A DNA stretch of 64,000 bases from Bradyrhizobium sp. Gha (GTDB lineage: Bacteria > Pseudomonadota > Alphaproteobacteria > Rhizobiales > Xanthobacteraceae), in the NCBI RefSeq assembly GCF_900113735.1, contig NZ_FOQM01000014.1:22191-86190 (forward strand), given 5' to 3'. Made by a program: the position numbers and the translations under genes. The notes under the pieces were generated by a model that saw only the letters and a program-made list of their open reading frames with translations, ran no database searches and was not told where the DNA came from. Shown here one piece after another: positions 1 to 9,177 of the stretch. Position 1 is the stretch's first letter. Every line of letters starts with the position of its first letter.

Positions 1-1715
1 CGCGCTATCGATGCTCGCATGTCGCGCAACACGTTGAGCAGCGTCGTCAGCGGAAACCCCGGGCGCAATGTCGGCCAGCCGATTCGGGTCAGATCGACGC
101 CGTTGCCGGTGGCGAGAATGGCGCCGAGCGTGCGGATCACGTCGGCCTCCTGGAGGCGGGCGATCAGCGGTTTCTCGACCAGGGACACCGCCGGCGCAGG
201 CGCGGCGGTTTCGTCCTGGGGCTTCGGAGCCTCTGGCGCAGGCGTACGCTCGCGGCGGCCAGGTTCAGGGGCGGTCGCGCCATTGAACAGATGCTCGGCC
301 GCGACGAACCAGGAGGCTGCGGCAAGCGCACCGAAGATGAAGCCGATCATCGCGAACAGGCTCATCGCCGGTGGGAACGAGCGGCGTTGCGGGACCGTGG
401 CCTCGCCGATGACGCGGGCGGCAGAGGTGTTCAGCGTCTCCTGCTCCTCGGTTTCGCGTGAGCGCTTGAGGAAGGATTGGTAGACGTCGCGGCTGGCGTC
501 GGCCTCGCGCTCGAGTTCGCGCAGCCGGACGGCGGCCTGGCTGAGCTGCACGCTCTGCCGCTTCTGCACTTCCAGAGCCCGGTTGAGCGAGGCCTCGTAG
601 TCCCGGGCGCGGGTCAGGTCATTCTTGGCGGACAGCGCGAAGCGGTCGATCTCTTCGCTGATCGTGCGCTTGAGATCCTCGACCTGCTTTTCGGTCTGGC
701 GCAGGGCCGGATGGCGCGGGCCGAGCTCGGCAGTCTGCTCCGCATATTTCTTGCGGGCATCGGCATATTGCGCGCGCAAATTTGCGATCGTCGGCGATTG
801 CAGTGCTTCGGGGATCGCACCGGCATCCGCAGCGGTCCGCTTGTTTGCCTCGATCTGGTCCAGCCGTGCCTGGGCGTCCATCGTCGCGGCGCGGGCGGCC
901 GAGAGCCGCTGGTTGCTGGAGGAGAGCTGCTGATCGCTGATCAGCGCATCCTGGGTGCCCACGAAATTGTTCTGGGCCTTGTAGGTGGCAAGCGCGGTCT
1001 CGGCATTGCGCAGCCGTTCGCGCAGCTCCTTCAGCCGGCCCGACAACTCGCTGGTGGCGCGCCGCGCTGCAAGGGCCTGGGAGTTACGCGATTCCGCCAG
1101 GTAGGTGTTGGTCAGAGTATTGGCGAGCATCGCCGCCTTGGCCGGATCGATCGACCAGACCTCGACGTCGACGATGAAGCTCTTGTCGGTCTTGCGGATC
1201 GTGATGTGCTTGTTCAGCGCATCGAGCGCCGCGAGCTGCACCTCTTTGGCTTCAGCGGCCGAGGGCGCGCGGAGCTGCAGGCCGATCAGGCCGAGCAGGG
1301 ACGAGCTCAGGGTCTTGCCTTCCCCGCCGCCGAATTCCGGATCCTTGTCGAGACCCGCCTGCTGGATGACCTGCAACAGCACGCTGTTGGAGGTGATCAG
1401 GCGCGCCTGACTCTCCACCACCATGGACATGCCCGAGACGTCCTGCGCGCGGGGCGTGAGCTCGCGATCGACGAGCTGGAGCTCGCGCGGGTCGACATAA
1501 AGCTGGGCGGTCGCGGTGTAGCGGGGCGTCAGGCTCTTGCCGACGGTGACGGCGAGGCACGCGCCGATCAGCGCTGCAGAGGCAATCGCGATCTTGCGCC
1601 GCCACAGCAGGCCGGCGAGCTCCAGCACGCCGAAGCTGGCCTCGAACGTCCGTTGCGGGGCCTCCGACGTGGTCGGATTCCCGGCCCGATCGATCGGCTG
1701 GTTGTAGTCAAGCAT
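1..1715 (-). CDS. Wzz/GumC-type polysaccharide chain-length determinant (C-terminus cut by window edge)
   Basis: An inner-membrane polysaccharide co-polymerase that should control chain length and export of an exopolysaccharide. The reading frame is open from an ATG at 1715 to the left edge, at least 571 residues. The first membrane helix lies near residues 41-59, just after a basic LLWRRK segment. A long heptad-rich periplasmic coiled coil follows. The second helix lies near residue 447-468, preceded by the typical YQSFLKRSRETEEQ stretch. A Pro/Ala-rich cytoplasmic linker and the beginning of another domain come after it, so the full protein probably continues into a BY-kinase-like domain, as in ExoP. 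The GGGG before the ATG may be the ribosome site. It stands first beside glycosyltransferases, which supports an exopolysaccharide role. Confidence 0.85.
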   Translation of the reverse strand, partial: MLDYNQPIDRAGNPTTSEAPQRTFEASFGVLELAGLLWRRKIAIASAALIGACLAVTVGKSLTPRYTATAQLYVDPRELQLVDRELTPRAQDVSGMSMVVESQARLITSNSVLLQVIQQAGLDKDPEFGGGEGKTLSSSLLGLIGLQLRAPSAAEAKEVQLAALDALNKHITIRKTDKSFIVDVEVWSIDPAKAAMLANTLTNTYLAESRNSQALAARRATSELSGRLKELRERLRNAETALATYKAQNNFVGTQDALISDQQLSSSNQRLSAARAATMDAQARLDQIEANKRTAADAGAIPEALQSPTIANLRAQYADARKKYAEQTAELGPRHPALRQTEKQVEDLKRTISEEIDRFALSAKNDLTRARDYEASLNRALEVQKRQSVQLSQAAVRLRELEREADASRDVYQSFLKRSRETEEQETLNTSAARVIGEATVPQRRSFPPAMSLFAMIGFIFGALAAASWFVAAEHLFNGATAPEPGRRERTPAPEAPKPQDETAAPAPAVSLVEKPLIARLQEADVIRTLGAILATGNGVDLTRIGWPTLRPGFPLTTLLNVLRDMRASIA

Positions 1716-2011
1716 CGTCCCCAGCTTTCATTCCAGCGCCGCGGGCTGAGGGGTTACTCTTCGCTTTACGCCTCGCACCGGGGATATGGGTGCGCAATCA
1801 ACGCAACAGGGAAAATTAACCATACTCATTGAGGGACTATTCACCGAAATGGCAAACAAAGCGTTTAAGCGCAGCTCGCCAAATGCCGTGTCGTTGTGAC
1901 GCTTCGACGCTGGCGCTCCCGCAGTCATTAACGGTTCGTTACCGCACGTGCCCCGCGGCGGGTACGCATCCGCCTTGATGGCATCAAAGCCGGCCAGCGT
2001 GCGCATCGCCC
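1716..2011. other. intergenic, upstream of the chain-length determinant
   Basis: About 296 bases between the chain-length gene and the methyltransferase stop, both read leftward. It is less GC-rich than its neighbours around 1810-1870, as expected for a promoter of the leftward gene. No terminator hairpin and no convincing reading frame with a ribosome site was seen. Confidence 0.5.
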
Positions 2012-2797
2012 TCAGCGCTTCCGCAGGATGACGTGATAGTCGCCGCGGCGGACGTCGGTGCCGCGCGGAAGCACGGCATTGATCACGGCGGCGCTGGCAT
2101 CGACGAGGGCGGCGAACAGCGGCGTGCGCCGGCGCATCTCGGGATAGCGCGGGCTCTCGACCTCGCGGCGGTAGATCGTCTCGAGGCCCCGGGCGGCGGC
2201 GAACGCCTCGAGCTTCGACAGCGTCACCAGGGGATGGAAGAATGTCGGGAACGGCGCTTCGCCGGGCATTCCGGCCGTCTTGATGCCGCGGATGTTCCGG
2301 TAGAACCAGACGTGAAACCAGTGAGGCGAGTACTTGGTGACGACGCCGGACAGTGAGCGCGGATTGGGCGCGCCGATCAGGATCATCCCGCCGCGCTTGA
2401 GCGCATCGCGGAAGTTCAAAAGCGCCGCCTCCACGTCGGGCAGGTGCTCGATCACGTTGTAGCAGGTCACGAGGTCGAAAGTCTCGGGGCCGAAGCGATA
2501 GGTCTGCACGTCGCCGAGCAGGGCCTCGTCCGCATAGGTGTTGTTGCGGACCTGGTCCTCATCGATGTCCACGACGGTGACGTGACTGCGGCCAAGCACG
2601 TCCATCGGCAGGAAGCTGGAGGAGCCGCCACCGGCCTCGTAGATGGTGAGCCGACCCTGCGGCAGCTCGCGGCGCAGCACGTCGTGCACACCGAGCAGGC
2701 TGTCGCGGGCTTCGCCGGCCGCGAGGTCGAGCAGTGCCTGGGTGTGTGCCGGCGCGTCGGTAGCTGTCGCGAAATCGATCGTGGCTGACTTGTTCAT
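2012..2797 (-). CDS. class I SAM-dependent methyltransferase
   Basis: A 261-residue soluble methyltransferase. The SAM-binding motif I is EAGGGSS at residues 54-60, an acidic ribose-binding residue sits in VVDID (75-79), and the post-I motif FDLVTCYNVIEHL lies at 107-119, followed by LKRGGMILIGAPNP. This is the Methyltransf_11/23 type. The substrate cannot be read from the sequence. Its position between the chain-length determinant and glycosyltransferases suggests methylation of a sugar or lipid-linked intermediate, but that is inference. It is transcribed away from the glycosyltransferase at 3188. Confidence 0.85.
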   Translation of the reverse strand: MNKSATIDFATATDAPAHTQALLDLAAGEARDSLLGVHDVLRRELPQGRLTIYEAGGGSSSFLPMDVLGRSHVTVVDIDEDQVRNNTYADEALLGDVQTYRFGPETFDLVTCYNVIEHLPDVEAALLNFRDALKRGGMILIGAPNPRSLSGVVTKYSPHWFHVWFYRNIRGIKTAGMPGEAPFPTFFHPLVTLSKLEAFAAARGLETIYRREVESPRYPEMRRRTPLFAALVDASAAVINAVLPRGTDVRRGDYHVILRKR

Positions 2798-3187
2798 GTT
2801 TTCTGACCGCGCTTGTTCGACTCAAATTTACAGGAAAAGTCTCTCGTTCCCGAAGAGCAAATCCGATGCCGCGCAGCTTCACCGGTCGCGGTGCTTACGG
2901 TGCGGTTAATTGCGCCATGCGTTAACTACGGCATCGTCCATGTTGCGCCATTGGCGCGTGATGGAGTGAAAATTGCAGTATCAGGCGTGAAGGAATTCGC
3001 AGGAAAAGCACGCGAAAGCGGTTAAACGAATGATGGCAAGCTTGATGGCGGTGAGATCGGCGATGTGGCGCAGTTTCAGCAACGAGGCAGGCCGTCCATT
3101 TCGGGACGCATCTGTCCCGTGCGATCGTGCCGTCGCGGGACGGTGGACGCAGGGCTTTTTCAACATATCTCAGGCATTGAGAACGCG
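2798..3187. other. divergent intergenic region
   Basis: Some 390 bases between the leftward methyltransferase and the rightward glycosyltransferase. It should hold both promoters. GTTAA-containing steps occur around 2905-2925 but no clear paired promoter or operator was recognised. An in-frame extension of the glycosyltransferase back to 3065 exists and lacks a ribosome site, so I treat it as noncoding. Confidence 0.45.
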
Positions 3188-4216
3188 ATGACGCTGATCC
3201 CGACAGATTTGTCCGCCAGCCGGATCTCGGATGCCGTGCGCGATCCCAACCGGGAGATCGCCGCGAGTTCACGCATTCTCGACCTCTCGGTCGGCATCGT
3301 CGTCTGCATTCCCTGTTTCCGTCGTCCCGAACACCTGCGGCTGACGCTGGATTCGCTCGTCAACCAGCGTACGCCGCGCTCCTTCGCGGTGGTGATGGTG
3401 GAGAACGATGCGGCAGGGCGCGCGAGCGCGCCGGTTGCCGCCGAATATCTCGCAGTCGGGAAACTCCAGGGCGTCTGCCTGGTCGAGAAGCGGCAGGGCA
3501 ATTGCCGCGCGATCAACGCGGCGTTCGAGACCGCGCAGGCGCTGTTTCCCGCCGCGACCCGCTTCCTCATGATCGACGACGACGAGATTGCTTCGCCGGA
3601 TTGGCTCGAGCTGATGGTTCGTACCGCGGAGGCGACCGGCTCCGACATCGTCGGCGGACCGGTGATGCCTGTGTTCGACGACGACAGTCAGCCGTGGCTC
3701 GCGCGCCATCCCGTCTTCTGCCCGGCCTACGACTACACCGGCGCGGTGCCGCTGATCTATGGCTGCGGCAATTGCCTGATCACGCGCAGCGCGTTCGAGC
3801 GGCTCGGCAGCCCCGCCTTCGATCTGCAATTCAATTTCCTCGGCGGCGGCGATTGCGATTTCTTCCATCGCGGTCGCGATGCCGGCATGATCTTTCATTG
3901 GACGGCGGAAGCCGTCATCTGCGAAACCGTACCGAAGGACCGCGCCAATCCCGGCTGGATCGCCAGGCGCGGCCTGCGCATCGGGGTGATCAACTACCGG
4001 GTGCGGGTCAAGGCCGCGCAAAGTGTGGCAGCGCGGACGCGCGTCTTTGCGCAGACGTTGGCACGTTTGCCGTTGTCGCTGGTCCGCGCGGCTCGCCTGC
4101 TGGCGTCAGCGAAAGCGGTCGTCGCGATGCACCCCGTGCTGGTGGCCGTCGGATCCGCGCTGGCGGCCGTTGGTTACGACCCGAAGCCCTATGAGGCCTC
4201 GAAGATCGTCTCCTGA
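3188..4216 (+). CDS. family 2 glycosyltransferase
   Basis: A 342-residue GT-A-fold glycosyltransferase. The nucleotide-sugar-binding strand is VGIVVCIPCFRRPEHL at residues 35-50, and the metal-binding acidic triad DDD is at 130-132 in MIDDDEIASPDW. A GGGDCDFFHR segment further on fits the acceptor/base region. The C-terminal part carries a hydrophobic stretch near LVRAARLLASAKAVVAM that may touch the membrane. The ATG at 3188 is preferred over upstream in-frame ATG 3065 because the conserved fold begins about 35 residues after it. It belongs to the exopolysaccharide cluster. Donor and acceptor are unknown. Confidence 0.87.
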   Translation: MTLIPTDLSASRISDAVRDPNREIAASSRILDLSVGIVVCIPCFRRPEHLRLTLDSLVNQRTPRSFAVVMVENDAAGRASAPVAAEYLAVGKLQGVCLVEKRQGNCRAINAAFETAQALFPAATRFLMIDDDEIASPDWLELMVRTAEATGSDIVGGPVMPVFDDDSQPWLARHPVFCPAYDYTGAVPLIYGCGNCLITRSAFERLGSPAFDLQFNFLGGGDCDFFHRGRDAGMIFHWTAEAVICETVPKDRANPGWIARRGLRIGVINYRVRVKAAQSVAARTRVFAQTLARLPLSLVRAARLLASAKAVVAMHPVLVAVGSALAAVGYDPKPYEASKIVS

Positions 4217-4233
4217 CGCGTTTGCGTCGGCGT

Positions 4234-5154
4234 CTAGATGCCGAGATACGACAGCGCGATCTTGACCGCGGCGCGCGGCATCGCCTTCGGCGACCGCCGG
4301 CTGACCATGCCGAGATAGGCAGCCGCCTGGCGATATCGTCCGAAGCGCACCGCCTGCGTCGCAGCATAGGTCAGGAGATGGATTTCGGCCGCCTGCCGCA
4401 GTCTCGGCGCAGCGCCTGATGGCAGCTTGCCGAGGATCAATTCATCCCCGAAAACGCGCGCGACCGCCGGCAGGAAATCCTGCGGTGTTCGGACCGCGGC
4501 GCTCATGGTGTTGGCCGTGTGCAGGCGATAATCGAGCAGGAGTTTTGGGACATGGGCGAACGCGCCTGTTGCGGCGAGGCGGCACCAGCAATGCCAGTCC
4601 TCGCAATATCGCAGTGAGACGTCGAAGCCGCCGGTCGCACGAAAGGCCTCCGTGCGTACCAGCATGATGCCGCCATTGACGATGAAATTGCCGCTGGCAA
4701 GCCGTTCCAGCACGTTGCCGGACGGCTTGCGACGGCCCTTCAGGAGGTCGCGCCGTCCGATCGATCGCCCTGCGCTGTCGATCGTGTTGTAGTCGCCATA
4801 GACCAGCACCGCCCGTGGCGCGTCTTTCGCCGCGGCCAGCAGTGTCCTCACCGCATCGGGGCGCAGCCGGTCGTCGGCGTCGAGGAACATCAGCCAGCTC
4901 CCGCCCGCGCTTTGTGCGCCGTGGTTGCGCGCGGCCGAGACGCCGCTGGCGTCATTCGTGATCAGGCGGAGCCGCGGATCGCGGATGGCACGGACGATCG
5001 CAACGGTGTCGTCGGTCGATCCGTCGTCCACGACGATGATCTCGGTGACGTCGCATTGCGCCAGCGCACTTGCGATGGTCTCGCCGATATAGGTCGCGGC
5101 ATTCTTCGCGGGGATGACGACGGAAACCCCGGGCGACGTTGCGCGCGCATCCAT
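4234..5154 (-). CDS. family 2 glycosyltransferase
   Basis: A 306-residue GT2 enzyme with a textbook N-terminal fold: VSVVIPAKN at residues 10-18, VVDDGSTDDT at 41-50, and a DAD metal motif at 92-94 within FLDADDRLRPD. A CEDWHCWCRL stretch near the middle fits the catalytic region of inverting GT2 enzymes. The start is uncertain: ATG 5154 puts the fold ten residues in, while a TTG at 5205 would add 17 residues. The gene ends 18 bases from, and converges with, the preceding glycosyltransferase. It is part of the polysaccharide cluster and its sugar specificity is unknown. Confidence 0.87.
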   Translation of the reverse strand: MDARATSPGVSVVIPAKNAATYIGETIASALAQCDVTEIIVVDDGSTDDTVAIVRAIRDPRLRLITNDASGVSAARNHGAQSAGGSWLMFLDADDRLRPDAVRTLLAAAKDAPRAVLVYGDYNTIDSAGRSIGRRDLLKGRRKPSGNVLERLASGNFIVNGGIMLVRTEAFRATGGFDVSLRYCEDWHCWCRLAATGAFAHVPKLLLDYRLHTANTMSAAVRTPQDFLPAVARVFGDELILGKLPSGAAPRLRQAAEIHLLTYAATQAVRFGRYRQAAAYLGMVSRRSPKAMPRAAVKIALSYLGI

Positions 5155-5338
5155 CACCGCAGGTGGGGCGGTCGGTGCATCGAGCGTGGCGTCGGCGAGG
5201 GGCAAGCGATGGCTCGTTGCTTTAATGATCTGTTAACCCGGCTGCCGGCAATCGCAGTTCGAGCTGGAACGGATGATACCCCCATAACGATCAATTCGTT
5301 GCTGCAAAGGCTGCCCAAGCCGTCGGTTTCGTAGATTA

Positions 5339-5364
5339 GCGTTAAACCTGCCGCGTTAAACCTG
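5339..5364. promoter_or_regulatory. paired 12-bp direct repeats upstream of glycosyltransferase
   Basis: The 12-base word GCGTTAAACCTG occurs at 5339-5350 and again at 5353-5364, a 14-base period. It lies about 40 bases before the start of the next glycosyltransferase gene. Direct repeats at this spacing are a plausible site for a regulator or a -35 region. The protein is unknown. Confidence 0.4.
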
Positions 5365-5405
5365 TCACAGACCTCGAGAGGAGCGGCAGCCGGTCTCATG
5401 AGAGA

Positions 5406-6500
5406 ATGCAGGCCTTGCTGCCGCGGATGGATCCAGTGCCCGCAAAGACATTCGACTACGATCCCGACGCCATGATCCTCAACCTGTTCTACGAGGACAA
5501 GGATGATCGCTGGTTTCCCGGCGACCGCCATCTGCGGCGCATGGCACGCAAGATGTTGTTCGGCGAACCGCGCATGAGCGGACAGCTGCGCGTGTTCCTC
5601 AATCTTTGCGCCGGGCTCGACCGCCTCGGCATCCGCTATCGCGTGAACGACTACGGCTACATCGCGCAGCATCCGGAGGAAGTGGCCTGCATCATCGGCC
5701 GCGCCTTCCTGCTCGACAAGTTTGCGTGGAAGAACCCGATCCTGCTCGGCGTCGCCGCCTTTAACCATCCGCTCGACGATCCTGACCTGTTCAAGCGGCT
5801 TCCCGTCAGGAAATTCCTGGTACCCGGCCCGTGGTATGCGGAGATGTACCGGCCGCATTGGCCGGCGACCGAAGCCTGGCCCGTCGGCATCGATACCGAT
5901 TTGTGGGCGCCGTCGCGTCCGCGCGACAAGACCGTCGATGTCCTCGTCTACGACAAGGTCAGCTGGGACCGCGAGCGCTACCTGCCCGAGCTGATCGAGC
6001 CGGTCCGTGCCCGGCTCGTCAGGGAGGGCCGCTCCTTCATCGAGCTGCGCTATGGCAGCTACAAGGAAGAAGATTTCCAGGTCGCGCTGGCGCGTTCGCG
6101 CGCAATGATCTTCCTGTGCCAGAACGAAAGCCAAGGCATCGCCTATCAGCAGGCGCTGTCCTGCGGTGTGCCGGTGTTCGCCTGGGACCCCGGCGGCCCC
6201 TGGCCGGATCCGGATTATTATCCGCACCGGGTCCAGTTCGGGCCGGTGTCGTCGGTACCCTATTGGGACGATCGCTGCGGTCTCAAATTCGTCGACCTTG
6301 CCGGCTTCGAGGAGCGGTGGACGGATTTCTGGGACGGCTGCACCGCGGGCAAATTCAATCCGCGCAGTTACATCATGGACAACCTCACATTGGAGCAGCG
6401 TGCGCTGCAATATTACGAGATCGCGCGGAACGTCGCACGGCAGCAGGTTCCTGCGGGCACCGGCATGCTGGTTGATGGACGGTTAACGGGGATGGGCTAG
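5406..6500 (+). CDS. GT-B-type (family 4-like) glycosyltransferase
   Basis: A 364-residue protein with features of a GT-B glycosyltransferase. The N-terminal half holds RMSGQLRVFLNLCAGL and a hydrophobic-rich fold. The C-terminal half has the family-4-like nucleotide-sugar region QNESQGIAYQQALSCGVPVF, in which the Glu and the G-PV-A turn are conserved features, followed by DPGGPWPDPDYYP. There is no signal peptide or membrane helix. An alternative start is the ATG at 5427. It lies in the exopolysaccharide cluster and probably adds one sugar to the repeat unit. The exact substrate is not readable. Confidence 0.75.
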   Translation: MQALLPRMDPVPAKTFDYDPDAMILNLFYEDKDDRWFPGDRHLRRMARKMLFGEPRMSGQLRVFLNLCAGLDRLGIRYRVNDYGYIAQHPEEVACIIGRAFLLDKFAWKNPILLGVAAFNHPLDDPDLFKRLPVRKFLVPGPWYAEMYRPHWPATEAWPVGIDTDLWAPSRPRDKTVDVLVYDKVSWDRERYLPELIEPVRARLVREGRSFIELRYGSYKEEDFQVALARSRAMIFLCQNESQGIAYQQALSCGVPVFAWDPGGPWPDPDYYPHRVQFGPVSSVPYWDDRCGLKFVDLAGFEERWTDFWDGCTAGKFNPRSYIMDNLTLEQRALQYYEIARNVARQQVPAGTGMLVDGRLTGMG

Positions 6501-6529
6501 ACGCGGCGTGAGCGCTCGCGAAGGTATCG

Positions 6530-6543
6530 GCTTAACGATAAGC
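6530..6543. promoter_or_regulatory. short inverted repeat upstream of acyltransferase gene
   Basis: GCTTA and TAAGC arms with a four-base ACGA centre form a 14-bp palindrome about 70 bases before the following gene. It could be an operator or a weak hairpin. There is no T-run, so it is not a terminator. Confidence 0.3.
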
Positions 6544-6614
6544 GGCGACGTAACTTGTGGTCTGCGACAAAACATAATCTATCTCGACACGCATTGTAAC
6601 CGTATGCCCCGCAA

Positions 6615-7760
6615 ATGGCGTTTCTCAGCGTCGAGCAGTTAGACGGTCGGGTGTCGCCCAGCACGTCGGGAATCTCAGTCGATTTCTTGCGGGACTGGCG
6701 ACAGGCCGCGTTGCGTCTCGACGCCGGTCATCGCACTGCGTTTCAGCATGCTTGCTGGTTGGGTGCCTGGTACGAGGCGTTTCACGGCGTCGCACCGCTG
6801 ATCGCCGTCATCACCGACAGGGCGACCGGCAAGGACGTCGCCGTCGTGCCGATGTTCAGCCACATCAGGCGCGGCATCCGCGTGATCGAGTTCGCCGACC
6901 TCGGCGTCTCCGACAACAACGCTCCGATCCTCGCCCGCGACGCATCCTTCGATTCGGCTGCAGCAAGGGCGATCAGTGCGGCATTGATTGATGCTTTGCG
7001 CGGCTTGCCCGACGGCTTCGACCTCCTGCGATTGAAGAAGATGCCGGCCCATGTCGGCGTGAAGCCGAACCCGCTGGTGTCGCTCGGCCGGCTCGGCTCG
7101 TGCTCGCTCAACGGCAATGTCGTGCTGACCGGGGACGACTATGCGGATTACCAGGCGTCGATCAAGCGCATGCAGATGCCGCGCTGCTGGCGTGTGTTCA
7201 ACCGCAATGCCGGTGCGCGGTTCGAGATCGCCACCGACCCCGCCCGCGCGCACGAGCTGCTTGACGTGACTGACGTGCAGCAGCAGGAGCGCATGCGGCA
7301 GCTCGGCTCGCGGTTCGTCCTCAATGATGAGGCCCATGCCCGCTTCTACCGTGACGTCGCCCGGCGAGGCTTTGCGGAAGGCTATGCGGTGATCTCGGCG
7401 CTGGTCTGCGACGAGGGCATCGTCGCCACCACGTTCGGCGTCAGATATGGCGCGACCTACTTTCTGTTGCGTATCGGCCATGCCGGCAGGCAATGGGCGA
7501 ATTGCTCGCCAGGGCTGCTCGTCACCGAGCGCACCATGGCGGCCCTGCATGCGCAGGGCGTGCGCCGCTTCGATCTCAGCATCGGCAATCACGACTACAA
7601 GCGGCGCTTCGGCGCCGAGCCGGTGCCGCTGACCGATGTCAGCGTTGCACTGTCCTGGCGCGGCCTGCCTTACATGCTGCGCGACCATGCGGCGCAGGGT
7701 CTGCGCCGTTATCCGAAGCTTGCGGCCTTTGCCGCAGGGATCATGGGCAAGCTACGCTGA
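6615..7760 (+). CDS. FemAB/CelD-like GNAT acyltransferase
   Basis: A 381-residue cytoplasmic protein of the BioF2-like/CelD GNAT group. Visible hallmarks are an N-terminal TAFQHACWLGAWYEAF segment, a central DYADYQASIKR, and the C-terminal acetyltransferase fold with RFDLSIGNHDYKRRFGAEP, the typical ending of CelD-like proteins in polysaccharide loci. Members are thought to acylate sugars or assist polysaccharide assembly, and the assignment here rests on family resemblance and position at the end of the glycosyltransferase cluster. No strong ribosome site is visible before the ATG. Confidence 0.75.
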   Translation: MAFLSVEQLDGRVSPSTSGISVDFLRDWRQAALRLDAGHRTAFQHACWLGAWYEAFHGVAPLIAVITDRATGKDVAVVPMFSHIRRGIRVIEFADLGVSDNNAPILARDASFDSAAARAISAALIDALRGLPDGFDLLRLKKMPAHVGVKPNPLVSLGRLGSCSLNGNVVLTGDDYADYQASIKRMQMPRCWRVFNRNAGARFEIATDPARAHELLDVTDVQQQERMRQLGSRFVLNDEAHARFYRDVARRGFAEGYAVISALVCDEGIVATTFGVRYGATYFLLRIGHAGRQWANCSPGLLVTERTMAALHAQGVRRFDLSIGNHDYKRRFGAEPVPLTDVSVALSWRGLPYMLRDHAAQGLRRYPKLAAFAAGIMGKLR

Positions 7761-7802
7761 ACCGGGCGGCATTCCCCTGGAGCGAGCGCCGCCCGTATCG
7801 CA

Positions 7803-8402
7803 TCAACCGTGCAGCTTCTTCGCGGTCTCCGCGATCTGGCGGCCCTGATACCGCGCGCCGGCGAGCTCGTTGGCGCTGGGTTGGCGGCTGCCATCGCCGC
7901 CGGTGATCGTGGTGGCGCCATAGGGCGCACCGCCGGTGACCTCGTCGAGCTTCATCTGGCCGGCAAAGCCATAGTTCATGCCGACGATCACCATGCCGAA
8001 ATGCAGCAGGTTGGTGATGACGGAGAACAGCGTCGTCTCCTGGCCGCCATGCTGGGTCGCGGTCGATGTGAATGCGCCGCCGACCTTGCCGTGGAGCGCG
8101 CCCTTGGCCCAGAGGCCGCCGGCCTGATCCAGGAAATTGGCCATTTGCGAGGCCATGCGGCCGAACCGCGTGCCGGTGCCGACGATGATGGCGTCGTAGC
8201 CGGCGAGCTCCTCCACCTTGGCGACCGGGGCTGCCTGATCGAGCTTGTAATGCGAGGCTTTCGCGACTTCGGCCGGCACCAGCTCGGGCACGCGCTTGAT
8301 GTCGACGGTGGCGCCGGCTTCGCGTGCGCCTTCGGCCACTGCATTGGCCATCGCTTCGATGTGGCCATAGGCGGAATAATAGAGGACGAGAACTTTGGTC
8401 AC
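7803..8402 (-). CDS. wrbA: NAD(P)H:quinone oxidoreductase, WrbA type
   Basis: A 199-residue flavodoxin-like FMN enzyme that reduces quinones by two electrons and so limits redox cycling. The phosphate-binding loop is YYSAYGHIEAMA near residues 8-19, and the family signature GTGTRFGRMASQMANFLDQ follows in the middle. Length and motifs match WrbA closely. The start is a GTG at 8402 with a GGAG ribosome site. It is the last gene of a leftward run SDR-pirin-wrbA with short gaps, facing a divergent LysR gene, which suggests a common electrophile or quinone stress response. Confidence 0.93.
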   Translation of the reverse strand: MTKVLVLYYSAYGHIEAMANAVAEGAREAGATVDIKRVPELVPAEVAKASHYKLDQAAPVAKVEELAGYDAIIVGTGTRFGRMASQMANFLDQAGGLWAKGALHGKVGGAFTSTATQHGGQETTLFSVITNLLHFGMVIVGMNYGFAGQMKLDEVTGGAPYGATTITGGDGSRQPSANELAGARYQGRQIAETAKKLHG

Positions 8403-8445
8403 GGTGGTCTCCGTTTGATTGGGTGTGATTGCGAGATGTCGGATG

Positions 8446-9144
8446 TCACGCGGCGTCGACGAGCACGAGCTCGGAATCTTCGAGCGCCGTGATCCTCAGC
8501 CGGCCCTCGTCGCGGATTGCGGCGCCGTCGCGGGCGTTGACGCGCACGCCGTTGATTTCGACCGCACCTGCTGCGGGCACGAGATAAAGGTGGCGCGCCT
8601 GGTGCGCCTCGTACTCGGCGCTCTCGCCGGCCTTCAGCGTGGTCGCGAGCACCCGTGCATCGGCGCGGATCGGCAGCGCGTCAGTGTCGCCTGCAACGCC
8701 ACTCGCGATCGTGACGAGCTTGCCCGAGCGGTCGCCCTTCGGGAACGGCTTCGAGCCCCAGGTCGGCTGGCCGCCACGCGCGGTCGGCTCGATCCAGATC
8801 TGGAAGATCCGGGTCTTGGTCGGCTCGAGGTTGTATTCGGAGTGGCGGATGCCGCTCCCGGCGCTCATCACCTGCACGTCGCCGGCTTCAGTGCGGCCCT
8901 CGTTGCCGAGGCTGTCCTGATGGGTGATCGCGCCTTCGCGCACATAGGTGATGATCTCCATGTTGGCGTGCGGATGGGCCGGAAAGCCGGTGTTCGGGGC
9001 GATCTCGTCGTCGTTCCAAACCCGCAGGGCACCGTGACCCATATTGTTCGGGTCATAATGGCCGGCGAAGGAGAAATGATGCTTGGCCTTGAGCCAGCCG
9101 TGGTCGGCGCCGCCGAGTTTTGCGAAGGGTCTGAGTTCGATCAT
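8446..9144 (-). CDS. pirin family protein (YhaK/YhhW type)
   Basis: A 232-residue bicupin. The N-terminal cupin carries the metal-binding His/Glu set in HPHANMEIITYVREGAITHQD and later GIRHSEYN, as in pirins with quercetinase activity. The second cupin is more degenerate. An AAGGA ribosome site precedes the ATG at 9144. It sits between wrbA and an SDR gene with gaps of 43 and 33 bases and is probably co-transcribed with them. The biological substrate is unknown; quercetin oxygenase activity is known only for some members. Confidence 0.9.
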   Translation of the reverse strand: MIELRPFAKLGGADHGWLKAKHHFSFAGHYDPNNMGHGALRVWNDDEIAPNTGFPAHPHANMEIITYVREGAITHQDSLGNEGRTEAGDVQVMSAGSGIRHSEYNLEPTKTRIFQIWIEPTARGGQPTWGSKPFPKGDRSGKLVTIASGVAGDTDALPIRADARVLATTLKAGESAEYEAHQARHLYLVPAAGAVEINGVRVNARDGAAIRDEGRLRITALEDSELVLVDAA

Positions 9145-9177
9145 GGGATTGTTTCCTTGAGTGCACTGGGCTTGGCG

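Noticed and set aside
477..1832. A 451-codon frame on the + strand
   Set aside because: It is antisense to the chain-length determinant, whose own frame carries clear Wzz-type helices and coiled coil. Its composition is that of a GC-rich shadow.
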